Source of the DNA: Woeseiaceae bacterium
GTDB lineage: Bacteria > Pseudomonadota > Gammaproteobacteria > Steroidobacterales > Woeseiaceae
Assembly (NCBI GenBank): GCA_013001045.1
Contig: JABDNG010000036.1
Coordinates: 17,526 to 81,525, forward strand
Reading direction: 5' to 3'
DNA: 64,000 nt
In this document: piece by piece, positions 46,804-56,043 of the stretch
How positions within the stretch are numbered: position 1 is the stretch's first letter
Layout of the letters: each line of letters begins with the position of its first letter
Notes under the pieces: model-generated
Database searches by the model: none
Told to the model about the DNA's origin: nothing
Seen by the model: the letters and a program-made list of their open reading frames with translations, nothing else
Made by a program: the position numbers and the translations under genes

Positions 46804-47733
46804 GTGAGGTTTCTGAAAGAAAGATACTCCTGGCTGATCGTCTTGGGTATATTTTGGCTCCAAGGGTGTGCTTCAACGCCACATGATGACACGTCTAGCC
46901 GTACCGCCGGTGACCTCAGCAGCGATAATCTCGACTTGTTATTTGCGACCGAATTTCCTGTCGCGTCAAAAGATGAAGCGCTGGCGAAAGCGACGCGTGC
47001 ATACCGCGATGGCGAACTCGATAAGGCACAGTTTTACCTGGTCCGGGCATTGAAATTTGATACGAGTGATACTGACGTCCTGGCGCAAATCGGCAACCTG
47101 CATGCTCGCCAGAAAGACGCCGTCCTTGCCGCCCGAGCCTTTCAATTCGCGCTTCAGCAGGAGCCCCAACACGCAGCGTCCCTTGAAGGGATGGGCTTGC
47201 TGTATTTCAAGTCCGGCAATGATGATGAGGCACAAAAACACCTCGAACTGGCTATAGCGAGCGCGCCGAATCTCTGGCGTTCGTACAACGTGCTGGGAGT
47301 TATTGCTGACCGGCGCGAGGAATTTGAACTGGCGCAATCCTACTATGATGCCGCCCTCGAGATACAGCCTTTGTCCGATAGCGTGCTAATCAATCGCGGC
47401 TTTTCAAAATACCTGGTCAAGGACTACCAGGCGGCGGCACTTGATTTCTATACTGTCGCCGAACGCAGTGATAGCGGGAAAGCCTGGCGCAATCTCGCCC
47501 TCGTTTACGCCAGGCAGGGCTGGTATGAAACGGCAATTGAGACATTCATGAAAGCCGGAGACGAGAGCTACGCGTACAATGAAACCGGTGCGATCGCCAT
47601 GTCCAATGGCGATGCCGATGCAGCGTTACAATATTTGACAGAGGCAGTCCGGCTTTCTCCGACCTACTTCGCACAGGCCGAGAAAAACCTGGCCGAACTT
47701 CGCAAGAAAAACACGCAAAGCTATTCGAACTGA
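46804..47733 (+). CDS. tadD: TPR lipoprotein TadD
   Basis: A 309-residue lipoprotein that works as the pilotin-like TPR partner of the secretin. The start is GTG 46804 with GGGAGAGG upstream. The signal peptide ends in LQGC. At least five TPR units follow, for example DELDKAQFYLVRALKFDTSD, NLWRSYNVLGVIADRREEFE and SDADAALQYLTEAVRLSPT-type repeats. It is the last gene of the locus on this strand. Confidence 0.9.
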   Translation: MRFLKERYSWLIVLGIFWLQGCASTPHDDTSSRTAGDLSSDNLDLLFATEFPVASKDEALAKATRAYRDGELDKAQFYLVRALKFDTSDTDVLAQIGNLHARQKDAVLAARAFQFALQQEPQHAASLEGMGLLYFKSGNDDEAQKHLELAIASAPNLWRSYNVLGVIADRREEFELAQSYYDAALEIQPLSDSVLINRGFSKYLVKDYQAAALDFYTVAERSDSGKAWRNLALVYARQGWYETAIETFMKAGDESYAYNETGAIAMSNGDADAALQYLTEAVRLSPTYFAQAEKNLAELRKKNTQSYSN

Positions 47734-47769
47734 CGGATCAGTAGTGGTTCTGTAAAACTGAAGAGTGGG

Positions 47770-47949
47770 CTATTCTGCAGATTCGCCGGAGCGCGTATTC
47801 CAGACCCAACCGGCAAGGAAGCCGACGACCGCGCCAACTACTGCGGCCGATAGCATATCGACCTGTCCTGGACCCGTTACGGCACCGACGATGCCCCCTA
47901 CGACCAGGCCAATGATTGCGAGCGAAATGATCTTATGATTTTTTATCAT
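47770..47949 (-). CDS. Small glycine-zipper membrane protein
   Basis: A 59-residue open frame with a good ribosome site (TTGGAG, 8 bases before ATG 47949). It begins MIKNHKIISLAIIGLVVGGIV and has two membrane segments joined by a short Pro-Gly loop (VTGPGQVD), with repeated small residues (GLVVGGIVGAV and AAVVGAVVGFLAG) forming glycine-zipper faces. It ends in WNTRSGESAE. No family is recognised. The gene runs convergently towards tadD and upstream of the GGDEF-EAL gene on the same strand. Confidence 0.72.
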   Translation of the reverse strand: MIKNHKIISLAIIGLVVGGIVGAVTGPGQVDMLSAAVVGAVVGFLAGWVWNTRSGESAE

Positions 47950-48087
47950 TATTATTCTCCAAAAGACTTGAATTGACCTGCAGAACTACTTGAAATCCAA
48001 AGGCCAAATCAACACCACAATTGTGCCATTAAAGAGCATCCAATTACAGCCATCCACTTGTCATAACGACGAAAAAAGTGCTCGGGC

Positions 48088-50745
48088 TTATGCAACGGCC
48101 CTGGTGACCCGCTTCGGCTCCGATACGCCGTAGCCTTGTGCATAATCCACGCCCATACCGCGCAGCATCGTGATGATCTCTTCGTTCTCGGCGAATTCGG
48201 CGATGGTCCGCTTGCCGGTCAGGTGACCGATCTCATTAATCGAACGCACCATTTCTCGATCGATCGGATCGTGCAAGATCTCTTTGACGAAGCTGCCGTC
48301 GATCTTCAAGAAATCGACGGGGAAATGCTTGAGGTAGCCGAACGACGACAGGCCCGTACCGAAGTCGTCGAGTGCAAATTTACAACCGAGTTCTTTGAGC
48401 GCATTGATAAAGCGATTGGCTTGCGAGTAGCTGGCAATGGCAGCTGTCTCCGTAATCTCGAAACAGATTCTCGTCGCATCGATACCGCTCATCTGGAACT
48501 GATCCACAACGAACGGCAGGAACTTTTCGTCGCCCAGGCTCTGGCCGGATAGATTAATTGAACAGAGCGACAGGCGTTCACGCTCATCGGCCTCCGATAC
48601 GAGCCAGCGAAAAGCGCTGCGAATGACCCAGCGGTCGATATTCGGTGTAATACCGTAGCGCTCTGCCGCTTCTATGAACAGGCCTGGAGAGATGATGCCG
48701 CCGTTCTCGTCACGCATGCGCAACAGGATTTCGTAGTGCGTGCCCTCTTCGTCCGCTTGCAGCGGCTGAATGGTCTGGCGAAACAACTCGAAGCGATTCT
48801 CTTCGAGCGCGTTATTGATGCGGGCCGCCCACTGCATTTCGCGGCGGCGGCGCATCAGGTCGATGTCGTTTTCCTGGAAGCTGTGTATGCGATTACGTCC
48901 CGCTTCCTTGGCCGCCGCGCAGGCGCTGTCCGCCGCCGTCAGTAACCCGGCGACGTCCTCGTTGTCGGCGGTGATCGGTACGACACCGACGCTGACGCCG
49001 AGTCGGAAATTGCGCTCCTCCCAGACGAACTTGTATTCACCGATAGCCATGCGCAGCGTCTCGGCCGTGTTCATCGCCTCTTCGAGGCTGCAGCTCTCGA
49101 GCAATACGCCGAATTCATCGCCGCCGAGCCGCGCCAACGTGTCGCGCCAGCGAATCTTGGATTTCAACAGGGCGCCGAGCTGGCCGAGCAGCGCATCGCC
49201 CGCACTGTGTCCGCAGGAATCGTTCACGATCTTGAACTGATCCAGGTCCAGGTAGAGCAGCGCGTACGATGTTTCTCGAGCTTTCGCGCTCTTGAGTGCA
49301 CGCTCCACGCGGTTTTCGAATTCACGCCGATTGACAAGACCCGTCAGGATGTCATGACTGGCGTGGTAGCTGAGGCGCCGGTTCAGATCACGCGATTCGC
49401 TGACATCGTGAAATACGAGAACGCCACCCGTGACCGTTCCACTGCCGTCACGAATCGGTGACGCCGTGCTTTCGATGTAAAGTTCGTTGCCATCGCGACG
49501 AATCAACAAGGTCGGGCGTACCGACTTGATGGCGCGATCGCGACGGATAGAGACGGCGAGCGGATTCTCGAGCGGTTCGCAAGTCTCTTCGTGAAATCCG
49601 CGAAAAATCTCGTCGATCGGACGACCGCTTGCATCGTCGACCTTCCAGCCTGTGAGCTCTTCGGCCACCGGGTTGACATACTCGACGTTGCTATTCGCGT
49701 CCGTCGTAATGACGCCATCGCCGATCGATTGCAATGTAATCTGCGCGCTTTCTTTTTCGCGAAAAAGAGCGTCTTCGTAGAGTTTGCCTTCGGTAATATC
49801 GACTTCAACGCCGAGCAGACGCAAAAGGCGACCGTTGTCATCAACGATTGCCTTGGCGCGGCTCTTCATCCAGCGCCAGTCGCCGCTCTGGTGCTGCATG
49901 CGATGCACGGATTCGAATAATGGCGTCTTGCCCTCCAGGTGCTCGCGCATGCGTGTTTGCACACGCGCCATGTCATCAGGATGGACAAGGCGATACCAGT
50001 CGAGCATCACGTCCTCATCGTCGGCGTCGTAGCCCAGCATCGTCTTCCACCGACGCGACAGATTGATGTGCTTCGACTGGCCGTTAAAGTCCCAGATGCC
50101 GTCATTCGCCGTTATCGCTATCAGCAAATTGCGCTCCTGTAATTCATCCAGCAGCGCCTTGTCGCCGACGCGCTCGATGCCGACCGCGAGCGACGAGCCA
50201 AACAGTTTCATGAGTAAATGCAAATTCGCGTCCCAACCATCGACAGCACGCTCGTTGACGATTCCCAGGAATCCCGCGATCTCACCATGCGCCGAGAAGC
50301 CGATGACGAGGGCTGCACCGATGTGCAACTCGTTAAGGCGCTCGAGTTCATCCCTGGCCACTTTTGGACCGCCCAGCGTGTCGGCGACCTCAACGACGCG
50401 CAAATGCCCCAGCCGCTGACGAAGCCAGGGCCAGTCATCGAGCTTCTCGCCCGCGAGGACAGCGGGCCGGCACTGCGCGAAGCCACTGCATGACGCCAGC
50501 ACGGATTCGATTTTCGAACCGTTATCACTGATGAGGGCTATGAATGCGGCATCCGTTCCTGTGGCTTCCGGCAGCTCATCGACAATGGCCTGCAGTTGAT
50601 CCACATACCTGGCCGGATCCAGATTTTGCATGCCAACGGCGATCTTGGTCTGCAGAGCATCGACAGCACCGCGAGTCCGCTCGCCCGCTCGCGGTTTACG
50701 GTGCCGGATTGCCGGGGGTATCTGGGTGTCGGACGGGTTCGTCAT
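48088..50745 (-). CDS. GAF-PAS-PAS-GGDEF-EAL cyclic-di-GMP protein
   Basis: A large signalling protein, 885 residues from ATG 50745; the open frame extends 13 codons further with only a TTG. A GAF-like region (about 30-190) is followed by two PAS domains (about 200-325 and 335-450; the first contains EDVMLDWYRLVHPDDMARV). The GGDEF domain (about 460-620) is intact (LARLGGDEFGVLLES). The EAL domain (about 635-880) has EIL in place of EAL but keeps the later acidic residues (CFEITETAA, DDFGTGLSS, LKIDGSFV). It could make or break cyclic di-GMP, and it lies next to the Tad locus. No membrane helix is visible. Confidence 0.92.
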   Translation of the reverse strand: MTNPSDTQIPPAIRHRKPRAGERTRGAVDALQTKIAVGMQNLDPARYVDQLQAIVDELPEATGTDAAFIALISDNGSKIESVLASCSGFAQCRPAVLAGEKLDDWPWLRQRLGHLRVVEVADTLGGPKVARDELERLNELHIGAALVIGFSAHGEIAGFLGIVNERAVDGWDANLHLLMKLFGSSLAVGIERVGDKALLDELQERNLLIAITANDGIWDFNGQSKHINLSRRWKTMLGYDADDEDVMLDWYRLVHPDDMARVQTRMREHLEGKTPLFESVHRMQHQSGDWRWMKSRAKAIVDDNGRLLRLLGVEVDITEGKLYEDALFREKESAQITLQSIGDGVITTDANSNVEYVNPVAEELTGWKVDDASGRPIDEIFRGFHEETCEPLENPLAVSIRRDRAIKSVRPTLLIRRDGNELYIESTASPIRDGSGTVTGGVLVFHDVSESRDLNRRLSYHASHDILTGLVNRREFENRVERALKSAKARETSYALLYLDLDQFKIVNDSCGHSAGDALLGQLGALLKSKIRWRDTLARLGGDEFGVLLESCSLEEAMNTAETLRMAIGEYKFVWEERNFRLGVSVGVVPITADNEDVAGLLTAADSACAAAKEAGRNRIHSFQENDIDLMRRRREMQWAARINNALEENRFELFRQTIQPLQADEEGTHYEILLRMRDENGGIISPGLFIEAAERYGITPNIDRWVIRSAFRWLVSEADERERLSLCSINLSGQSLGDEKFLPFVVDQFQMSGIDATRICFEITETAAIASYSQANRFINALKELGCKFALDDFGTGLSSFGYLKHFPVDFLKIDGSFVKEILHDPIDREMVRSINEIGHLTGKRTIAEFAENEEIITMLRGMGVDYAQGYGVSEPKRVTRAVA

Positions 50746-50924
50746 TACGGTGCAACATTTTGACACGATACTGGAGGAATACAAGATAAGTCGCTGTATT
50801 TTTGCGTTTTCTTCGCCTACAGAACCATTTTACATAAGACAATGCCCCATCGCCGGGTCAACCGATCCGCCACTGTCTCGTTATAGGCCTGAACACCAGA
50901 GCTTGGGCTGAAAGGAGACCCCCA

Positions 50925-52850
50925 ATGAAAAACACGTATCAGGACCTGCCCGAATTGGCAGGCACAAGGAAGATCGTTGGCTGGATGACGATGCTGTTTG
51001 CGTCCGTCATTCTGGCCGCCTGTGGTGGCGGCGCCGGTACCGCGGCAAACCCGGACAGCGGCACGACCGCCGCTTGCGACCCGAACGACGACAGCACATT
51101 CGACGAATGCGGCACCGTGTTGGTCGCGCTGACCGACGCCAACGGCGACTTTCTCAACTATACGGTCGATGTCATGTCGCTGAAACTGGAGACGGCAGAT
51201 GGCCGTGTGGTTGAAACCATGCCGCGCAAGACGCGCATCAACTTCAGCGACTACGTCGATCTGACAGAACTCGTCACCGTCGCGACGATTCCCCCGGCGA
51301 CCTACGTAGCGGGGACGATCAGCCTCGACTACGCAGACGCCGAAGTGTTCGTCGAAGCCGACGGCGCGTCGAAAGAAGCAGTTGTGAAGAATCCGGAAGG
51401 CGAGACGCTCACGCAGACGACACTCAAGATTAATCTGTCGAATCGCGATCAGCTCATCGTTACGCGAGGACGGCCTGCCCTGCTGCAGCTCGACTTCGAC
51501 CTTGACGCCTCGCATACCGTCGACATTGCAGAAACCCCGGCGGAAGCGATTTCGGAGCAGTTCATTCTTGCTGAAGTCGCACCCGTCGATGAAAAGGACA
51601 TTCGGGTTCGCGGTCCGCTGGTAGACGTAAGCATCGATGAATTGACGTACACGGTTGCGCTGCGTCCCTTCCATGACCGTGCCGGCGACTTCGGCCGGAT
51701 CAAAGTGCATGTCACGAAGGACACCGAGTTTGAAGTGAATGAAGTCGTGTCAATGGGTGTAGACGGCCTGAGCGCCCTCGAAGTCGCTGGCCCTGGCACC
51801 CCAACGGTCGCCAAAGGTACGCTCGACGTCGCTGAGCGCAAGTTTACAGCCGACATCGTGCTCGCGGGAACCAGCGTTCCCGGCATCGACAGAGACGCCG
51901 TGATTGGCAACGTCATCAAGCGTGATGGCAATTTCCTGACCATTCGCGGCGCGACTATCGTGCCGTCGGATCGCCGCACGCATTTCCATGACGACGTGGT
52001 CGTTGAAGTCGGTCCGGACACCAAAGTATTAAAAGACGGAGACCGCGTGTCCGACCTGAGTATCAAGGCTATCTCGATCGGCCAGCGAGTCACGATTCGT
52101 GGCAATCAGCCGACACCGACGACGGACGCGTTAGCACCGCAAATCCTGTTTGATGCCACCCAGGGCTCCGTGCGCATGCACGTCACGCACCTGTCGGGCA
52201 TCGTCAAGACAGTCATGCCTGGCCAGACAGATATCACCCTGCACTCAATTGACCGTCGCCGCGTTCAGATCTTCGATTTCAGCGGCACCGGTCAAACTGA
52301 AGGGCAAGACGCCGACCCGGAGAATTACGAGGTGGCCACGGGCAATCTGACACTCGCTGACTTTGCCGAAGGCAAGCCGATCGTCGCACGCGGCTTCCCG
52401 ACGGCTTTCGGTTGGGCGCCGCCCGACTTCACGGGTCGCACCGTCATCGACTACACGGACGTTCGAAGTGTACTGGGAGTTGGCTGGGGCGCGATGGGAA
52501 CCGAGATGCCCTTCCACGAGGTCACAAGGGAGTACCTGGTTCTCGATAACCAGAATCAGGATATCGATGAACGCCATTACATCAAGCAGGGTCCCGTTTT
52601 GATTGATCTCACAACGCTCGATTCCAACACGAAGATCGTGCCGCGCGAAACCGACCGGCTGGCGTTCTACATCAAGACCGCCGACAGCATACGCATGTAT
52701 TCGCATTTCGCGGACTTTGCTGACGACCTTGGCGAGAGTCTATTGGCGGGCGATAAAGCACGCTCGATGCATGCTCGTGGTAGATACGACGCTGGCGCAA
52801 ATGAGTTCACAGCATACAAGATTGGCGTCTATCTTCTGGAGCCCCAGTAA
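50925..52850 (+). CDS. DUF4382-containing lipoprotein
   Basis: A 641-residue exported lipoprotein. The signal peptide ends in the lipobox LAAC, followed by a Gly-rich linker. The first domain (about 65-220) resembles DUF4382 (GTVLVALTDANGDFLNYTVDV, with ATYVAGTISLDYADAEV). The remainder is a series of beta-rich units with repeated T/V patterns (IRGPLVDVS, IGNVIKRDGNFLTIRGATIVPS, GIVKTVMPGQTDITLHS) of the kind labelled DUF5666. An AAGGAG site lies upstream, and a terminator follows. The role is unknown; an extracellular or surface function is likely. Confidence 0.82.
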   Translation: MKNTYQDLPELAGTRKIVGWMTMLFASVILAACGGGAGTAANPDSGTTAACDPNDDSTFDECGTVLVALTDANGDFLNYTVDVMSLKLETADGRVVETMPRKTRINFSDYVDLTELVTVATIPPATYVAGTISLDYADAEVFVEADGASKEAVVKNPEGETLTQTTLKINLSNRDQLIVTRGRPALLQLDFDLDASHTVDIAETPAEAISEQFILAEVAPVDEKDIRVRGPLVDVSIDELTYTVALRPFHDRAGDFGRIKVHVTKDTEFEVNEVVSMGVDGLSALEVAGPGTPTVAKGTLDVAERKFTADIVLAGTSVPGIDRDAVIGNVIKRDGNFLTIRGATIVPSDRRTHFHDDVVVEVGPDTKVLKDGDRVSDLSIKAISIGQRVTIRGNQPTPTTDALAPQILFDATQGSVRMHVTHLSGIVKTVMPGQTDITLHSIDRRRVQIFDFSGTGQTEGQDADPENYEVATGNLTLADFAEGKPIVARGFPTAFGWAPPDFTGRTVIDYTDVRSVLGVGWGAMGTEMPFHEVTREYLVLDNQNQDIDERHYIKQGPVLIDLTTLDSNTKIVPRETDRLAFYIKTADSIRMYSHFADFADDLGESLLAGDKARSMHARGRYDAGANEFTAYKIGVYLLEPQ

Positions 52851-52893
52851 ACGATAAGGCCTCACCTACCCAGCAGTTCTTATCCATTGGCTC

Positions 52894-52926
52894 AGACCCG
52901 TCACCCTTCGGTGGCGGGTCTTTTCT
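52894..52926 (+). terminator. Terminator after the DUF4382 lipoprotein gene
   Basis: AGACCCGTCACC and GGTGGCGGGTCT pair over 12 positions (one G-T pair) around a CTTC loop, followed by TTTCTT. It lies between this gene and the convergent M48 protease gene. Confidence 0.85.
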
Positions 52927-52957
52927 TGGCGGCAGAATCGTCAGTCTCTCGACTCGC

Positions 52958-53767
52958 TTACCAGTTCAGAGCCGTGATTTCCCCATCAGTATTCCAGCCA
53001 TCCCTGTCAGCTATCCGACGCAACCTGTCGACACGATCGCCAGGCTGCGGGTGCGTCGAGAGATACGTGAGGATCTCGCGCACGTTTGCGCTGTCTTCAT
53101 CCCAGCGTTCAAACAGCCGCGCGGCCTCGTTGACATGGCCGTACTGCGAATGCACGATCGCGAGTCCGAATTCGTCGGCCCTCGATTCCTGCTCGCGACT
53201 GAAACCACGCAGCGTGATGTCGGTGGCCTTGATGCCAATTCCCGCCACGTCGTTGCCCGTGACGACGGCGAAGAATAACGACAATACGATGCCGCGGCCA
53301 AGTGCGCGCAGGTGATCTCTGTTCCTGAAGTGACCGAGTTCATGGCCAAGTACGAATGCGAGCTCATTCTCCGATTCAACCTGGTCGAGCAGACCCTGCG
53401 TGACGATGATAAGTCCGCCAGGCAATGCCATGGCATTCGACAGCTCGGAATCATCGATTTCGACACGAAACTCGTACGGCGACTCAGCCCAGTGACTCGC
53501 GAGCCGATCCACTAGCAACTGCGTCTGCAACAAACGCTCGTCCGCTGGTGAAACCGTCACGAGGTCGTCCGGCATCCAGTCCGAAAACAGCCTCGCCTCG
53601 GTCTCTGCCGGCACAAAGTACAATGCGACCTCGATAATGAATACCAACGCCAGCGCAATCACAATGAATATTGCCGTAAGGCCGACGATCAAGGTGCCCG
53701 CTTCCATCAGCGGATGAACATCGCTGACGTTGATGCCGTCCCGTGGTTTTTTCGGGATGAATTTCAC
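52958..53767 (-). CDS. M48-family membrane metalloprotease
   Basis: A 269-residue zinc protease. One strong membrane helix (LIVGLTAIFIVIALALVFIIEVALYFV, in two overlapping parts, about residues 25-55) anchors it, and the catalytic domain faces the periplasm. The metal motif is HELGH (in VLGHELGHFRNRDHL), and the third ligand Glu is in ESRADEFGLAIV. M48 enzymes of the BepA/YfgC kind clear misfolded outer-membrane proteins. This one lacks the TPR tail of BepA. It is followed by two YbjQ-family genes on the same strand. Confidence 0.88.
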   Translation of the reverse strand: MKFIPKKPRDGINVSDVHPLMEAGTLIVGLTAIFIVIALALVFIIEVALYFVPAETEARLFSDWMPDDLVTVSPADERLLQTQLLVDRLASHWAESPYEFRVEIDDSELSNAMALPGGLIIVTQGLLDQVESENELAFVLGHELGHFRNRDHLRALGRGIVLSLFFAVVTGNDVAGIGIKATDITLRGFSREQESRADEFGLAIVHSQYGHVNEAARLFERWDEDSANVREILTYLSTHPQPGDRVDRLRRIADRDGWNTDGEITALNW

Positions 53768-53774
53768 TGCATCG

Positions 53775-54269
53775 TCAACCGAAGCGGCTCTTCAGTTTGA
53801 CCGCTGTGCCGAAAGCCAGCATCTCAACGCCGGCGGTGCCCTTGCCATCCCGTCTCGCGTTCGCGAGGCGCGACGTCTCCAGGCGTACGTTGAAGATGGC
53901 GTCGAAGCCCTGTTCGCGCGCCGACTCCGTCATGCGCAGCAACGCTTCGCGCCGGGCCCTCTCGAGCAGCGGCTCATAAGTCTTGATACGGCCGCCAACC
54001 AGGCCACGCAATCCGGCTATGACGCGCTTGAAATAATCAAGGGATATGACAATGCTGCCGGTCACCATATCGGACGTTGTCGCATTCCAATCGTCGGGCA
54101 TCGTGTCGAATGACACCACGGGGAAGCCGTGCAGGTCATCCTCACGTTTACGAATATTCCTGAAGTGCCTGTTCTCGAGATAACTGCCGATAAAATACGC
54201 AACCAGAATTATGACCAGTGGCAGTCCATAATTGAAAAGCATGCTCACTTTTTGGACCGAGTCTTCCAT
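53775..54269 (-). CDS. YbjQ (DUF74) family protein with N-terminal membrane helix
   Basis: A 164-residue protein starting at ATG 54269, one base past the stop of the upstream YbjQ gene. An N-terminal membrane segment (LFNYGLPLVIILVAYFIGSYL) precedes a YbjQ/heavy-metal-binding domain (VTGSIVISLDYFKRVIAGLRGLVGG, REALLRMTESAREQGFDAIFNVRLETS, MLAFGTAVKL). YbjQ proteins form pentamers of unclear function. It lies 7 bases from the M48 gene, and together they form one transcription unit. Confidence 0.85.
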   Translation of the reverse strand: MEDSVQKVSMLFNYGLPLVIILVAYFIGSYLENRHFRNIRKREDDLHGFPVVSFDTMPDDWNATTSDMVTGSIVISLDYFKRVIAGLRGLVGGRIKTYEPLLERARREALLRMTESAREQGFDAIFNVRLETSRLANARRDGKGTAGVEMLAFGTAVKLKSRFG

Positions 54270-54270
54270 G

Positions 54271-54606
54271 TCACGCGACCCGAACCGCAGTGCCATAAGC
54301 AAACAACTCGGCAGCACCCTGGGAAATAGAGCTCGTTGCAAACCGCACATTGACCACCGCGTTAGCGCCCATCGATTTCGCCTGTTCGATCATGCGATCG
54401 GTTGCCTCCTTGCGAGAGTCCTGTAGCAGCTCTGTATATCCTTTGAGCTCGCCACCCACGATGTTCTTAAGACCGGCCATGATGTCACGGCCAACGTGTT
54501 TGGCGCGCACAGTATTTCCTGTGACCACACCGTAGAACTCGACGATGTTTCGGCCGGGAATACTCTCGGTGTTACTGATGACTATTGCGTTGTTCGTGAC
54601 GTCCAT
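54271..54606 (-). CDS. YbjQ (DUF74) family protein
   Basis: A 111-residue soluble YbjQ protein with a normal full-length domain: VISNTESIPGRNIVEFYGVVTGNTV, IMAGLKNIVGGELKGYTELL, REATDRMIEQAKSMGANAVVNVRF-type text and ELFAYGTAVRV. It has a GGAG site upstream of ATG 54606. It is the first gene of YbjQ-YbjQ-M48 on the minus strand. Its domain is a near relative of the next protein's C-terminal part, so the pair probably arose by duplication. Confidence 0.88.
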   Translation of the reverse strand: MDVTNNAIVISNTESIPGRNIVEFYGVVTGNTVRAKHVGRDIMAGLKNIVGGELKGYTELLQDSRKEATDRMIEQAKSMGANAVVNVRFATSSISQGAAELFAYGTAVRVA

Positions 54607-54725
54607 GGATGCTCCTCACCTGGGCTTACGCGAAATACTTGCGAACAATACTATCATCGCCAGACATCCGCGATCGTATGCACTAGGATGGCGTCGAACA
54701 TCGCTGCGACACAGGAACACGCGCA

Positions 54726-55478
54726 TTGGATATCAGCTCTATCAGTCTCTGGCTGCTCGCCCTCGTTCTCGCGGCGATTTCGCTCGGCTCATTCATTAAA
54801 GGCATTACCGGCATGGGGCTTCCCTTGCTTGCCGTACCCGCCATCGCGAGCTTCACATCGGTTGAAGAAGCCGTGATCCTCATGATCATTCCGACGTTCG
54901 GCTCAAATCTCTGGCTCGTAGTTACTCATCGACGTTTTGCGAATCTTCTGTCCCAGCACTTGCCATTCCTTGTGGCCGGCTTCATCGGCGGCGGACTCGG
55001 TACGTTCGTGCTCGTCGCCGTTGATGACCGATGGCTCAAGTTAACGCTTGCCGTTTGGCTGGCTGTTTATCTGCTCCAGTACATTTTCGGCAATTTTCTA
55101 CGGTCGTTTTTCCAGGCGCGCGGCGCAATGGCGGGTGCCGCCGGAATGCTGGCGGGCACGATCCAGGGCGCCACAGGAATCTCGGCGCATATCGTCGCGC
55201 CGTACTTTCACGGCCGAAACGTGGCGCCCGAAGCCTATGCGTTTCTGATCGCCAGCGCATTCCTGACGTTCTCATGCGCGCAAATAGTGACTGCCGTCAG
55301 CACCGAGCTATTCACGCCGGAGCGATTTGCGATAGGAATGGTGGCGCTGATCCCGACGCTCGTGTTCATACAGATCGGCATCGGTCTCGCAGGGAAACTC
55401 TCGGCGGCCCTGTTTCAGAAGATTTTGCTGGTGATCTTCATTCTGATGGAGATCAAATTGATCTCGGACGTTATTTGA
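54726..55478 (+). CDS. TauE/SafE-family permease
   Basis: A 250-residue membrane protein with about eight helices. The N-terminal SLGSFIKGITGMGLPLLAVPAIASF repeat and the second half, with MLAGTIQGATGISAHIVAPYF, form the internal duplication of this family of sulfonate/sulfite exporters. The start is TTG 54726; the next in-frame start is well inside the first helix. It is divergent from the YbjQ unit. The substrate cannot be told from sequence. Confidence 0.87.
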   Translation: MDISSISLWLLALVLAAISLGSFIKGITGMGLPLLAVPAIASFTSVEEAVILMIIPTFGSNLWLVVTHRRFANLLSQHLPFLVAGFIGGGLGTFVLVAVDDRWLKLTLAVWLAVYLLQYIFGNFLRSFFQARGAMAGAAGMLAGTIQGATGISAHIVAPYFHGRNVAPEAYAFLIASAFLTFSCAQIVTAVSTELFTPERFAIGMVALIPTLVFIQIGIGLAGKLSAALFQKILLVIFILMEIKLISDVI

Positions 55479-55581
55479 CGGCCCGCCCTCTTCGTCAGGG
55501 GCGCGGCCGAAACCACTGCCGAGGGCAAATGTTATGCTATGCACCATGCAGCCACGCTTACGCTTTCTCTGAGGATAAGTC

Positions 55582-56040
55582 ATGCAACTAACGATCAACG
55601 GTGTTGACCATGAGGTGAACGTAGAGCCCGACATGCCATTGCTCTGGGTACTCCGCGACGAACTGGGCATAACAGGATCGAAATTCGCTTGCGGCATTGC
55701 GCGGTGCGGTGCCTGTACAGTTCACATCGACGGCCGTGCAGTTCGATCCTGTGTGCTTCCCGTGAGCGCGGTGAGCGGCGAAGTCACGACCATCGAGGGA
55801 CTCGGTAACCCGGACACGATGCACGCGGTGCAAGAAGCCTGGGTCGAGCACCAGGTAGCACAATGCGGCTATTGCCAGTCCGGGCAGATTATGTCCGCGG
55901 CAGCTTTGCTGACTCAAAATCCGGATCCGACGGACGATGATATCGACGCGGCGATGTCCGGGAATCTCTGCCGCTGTGGTGCCTATCCGAGAATTCGAAC
56001 CGCCATCAAGGCGGCCGCCGACAAACTTGGGGGGGCTTGA
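55582..56040 (+). CDS. [2Fe-2S] subunit of a molybdenum hydroxylase (isoquinoline 1-oxidoreductase alpha type)
   Basis: A 152-residue ferredoxin-like electron-transfer subunit with two [2Fe-2S] clusters. The plant-type cluster is [21 protein letters not shown], and the second is [10 protein letters not shown] with [12 protein letters not shown]. An AGGATA site precedes ATG 55582. It is followed after three bases by the molybdopterin subunit; no separate FAD-binding gene is present, as in the IorAB class, where electrons leave to another acceptor. Confidence 0.92.
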   Translation: MQLTINGVDHEVNVEPDMPLLWVLRDELGITGSKFACGIARCGACTVHIDGRAVRSCVLPVSAVSGEVTTIEGLGNPDTMHAVQEAWVEHQVAQCGYCQSGQIMSAAALLTQNPDPTDDDIDAAMSGNLCRCGAYPRIRTAIKAAADKLGGA

Positions 56041-56043
56041 GTC

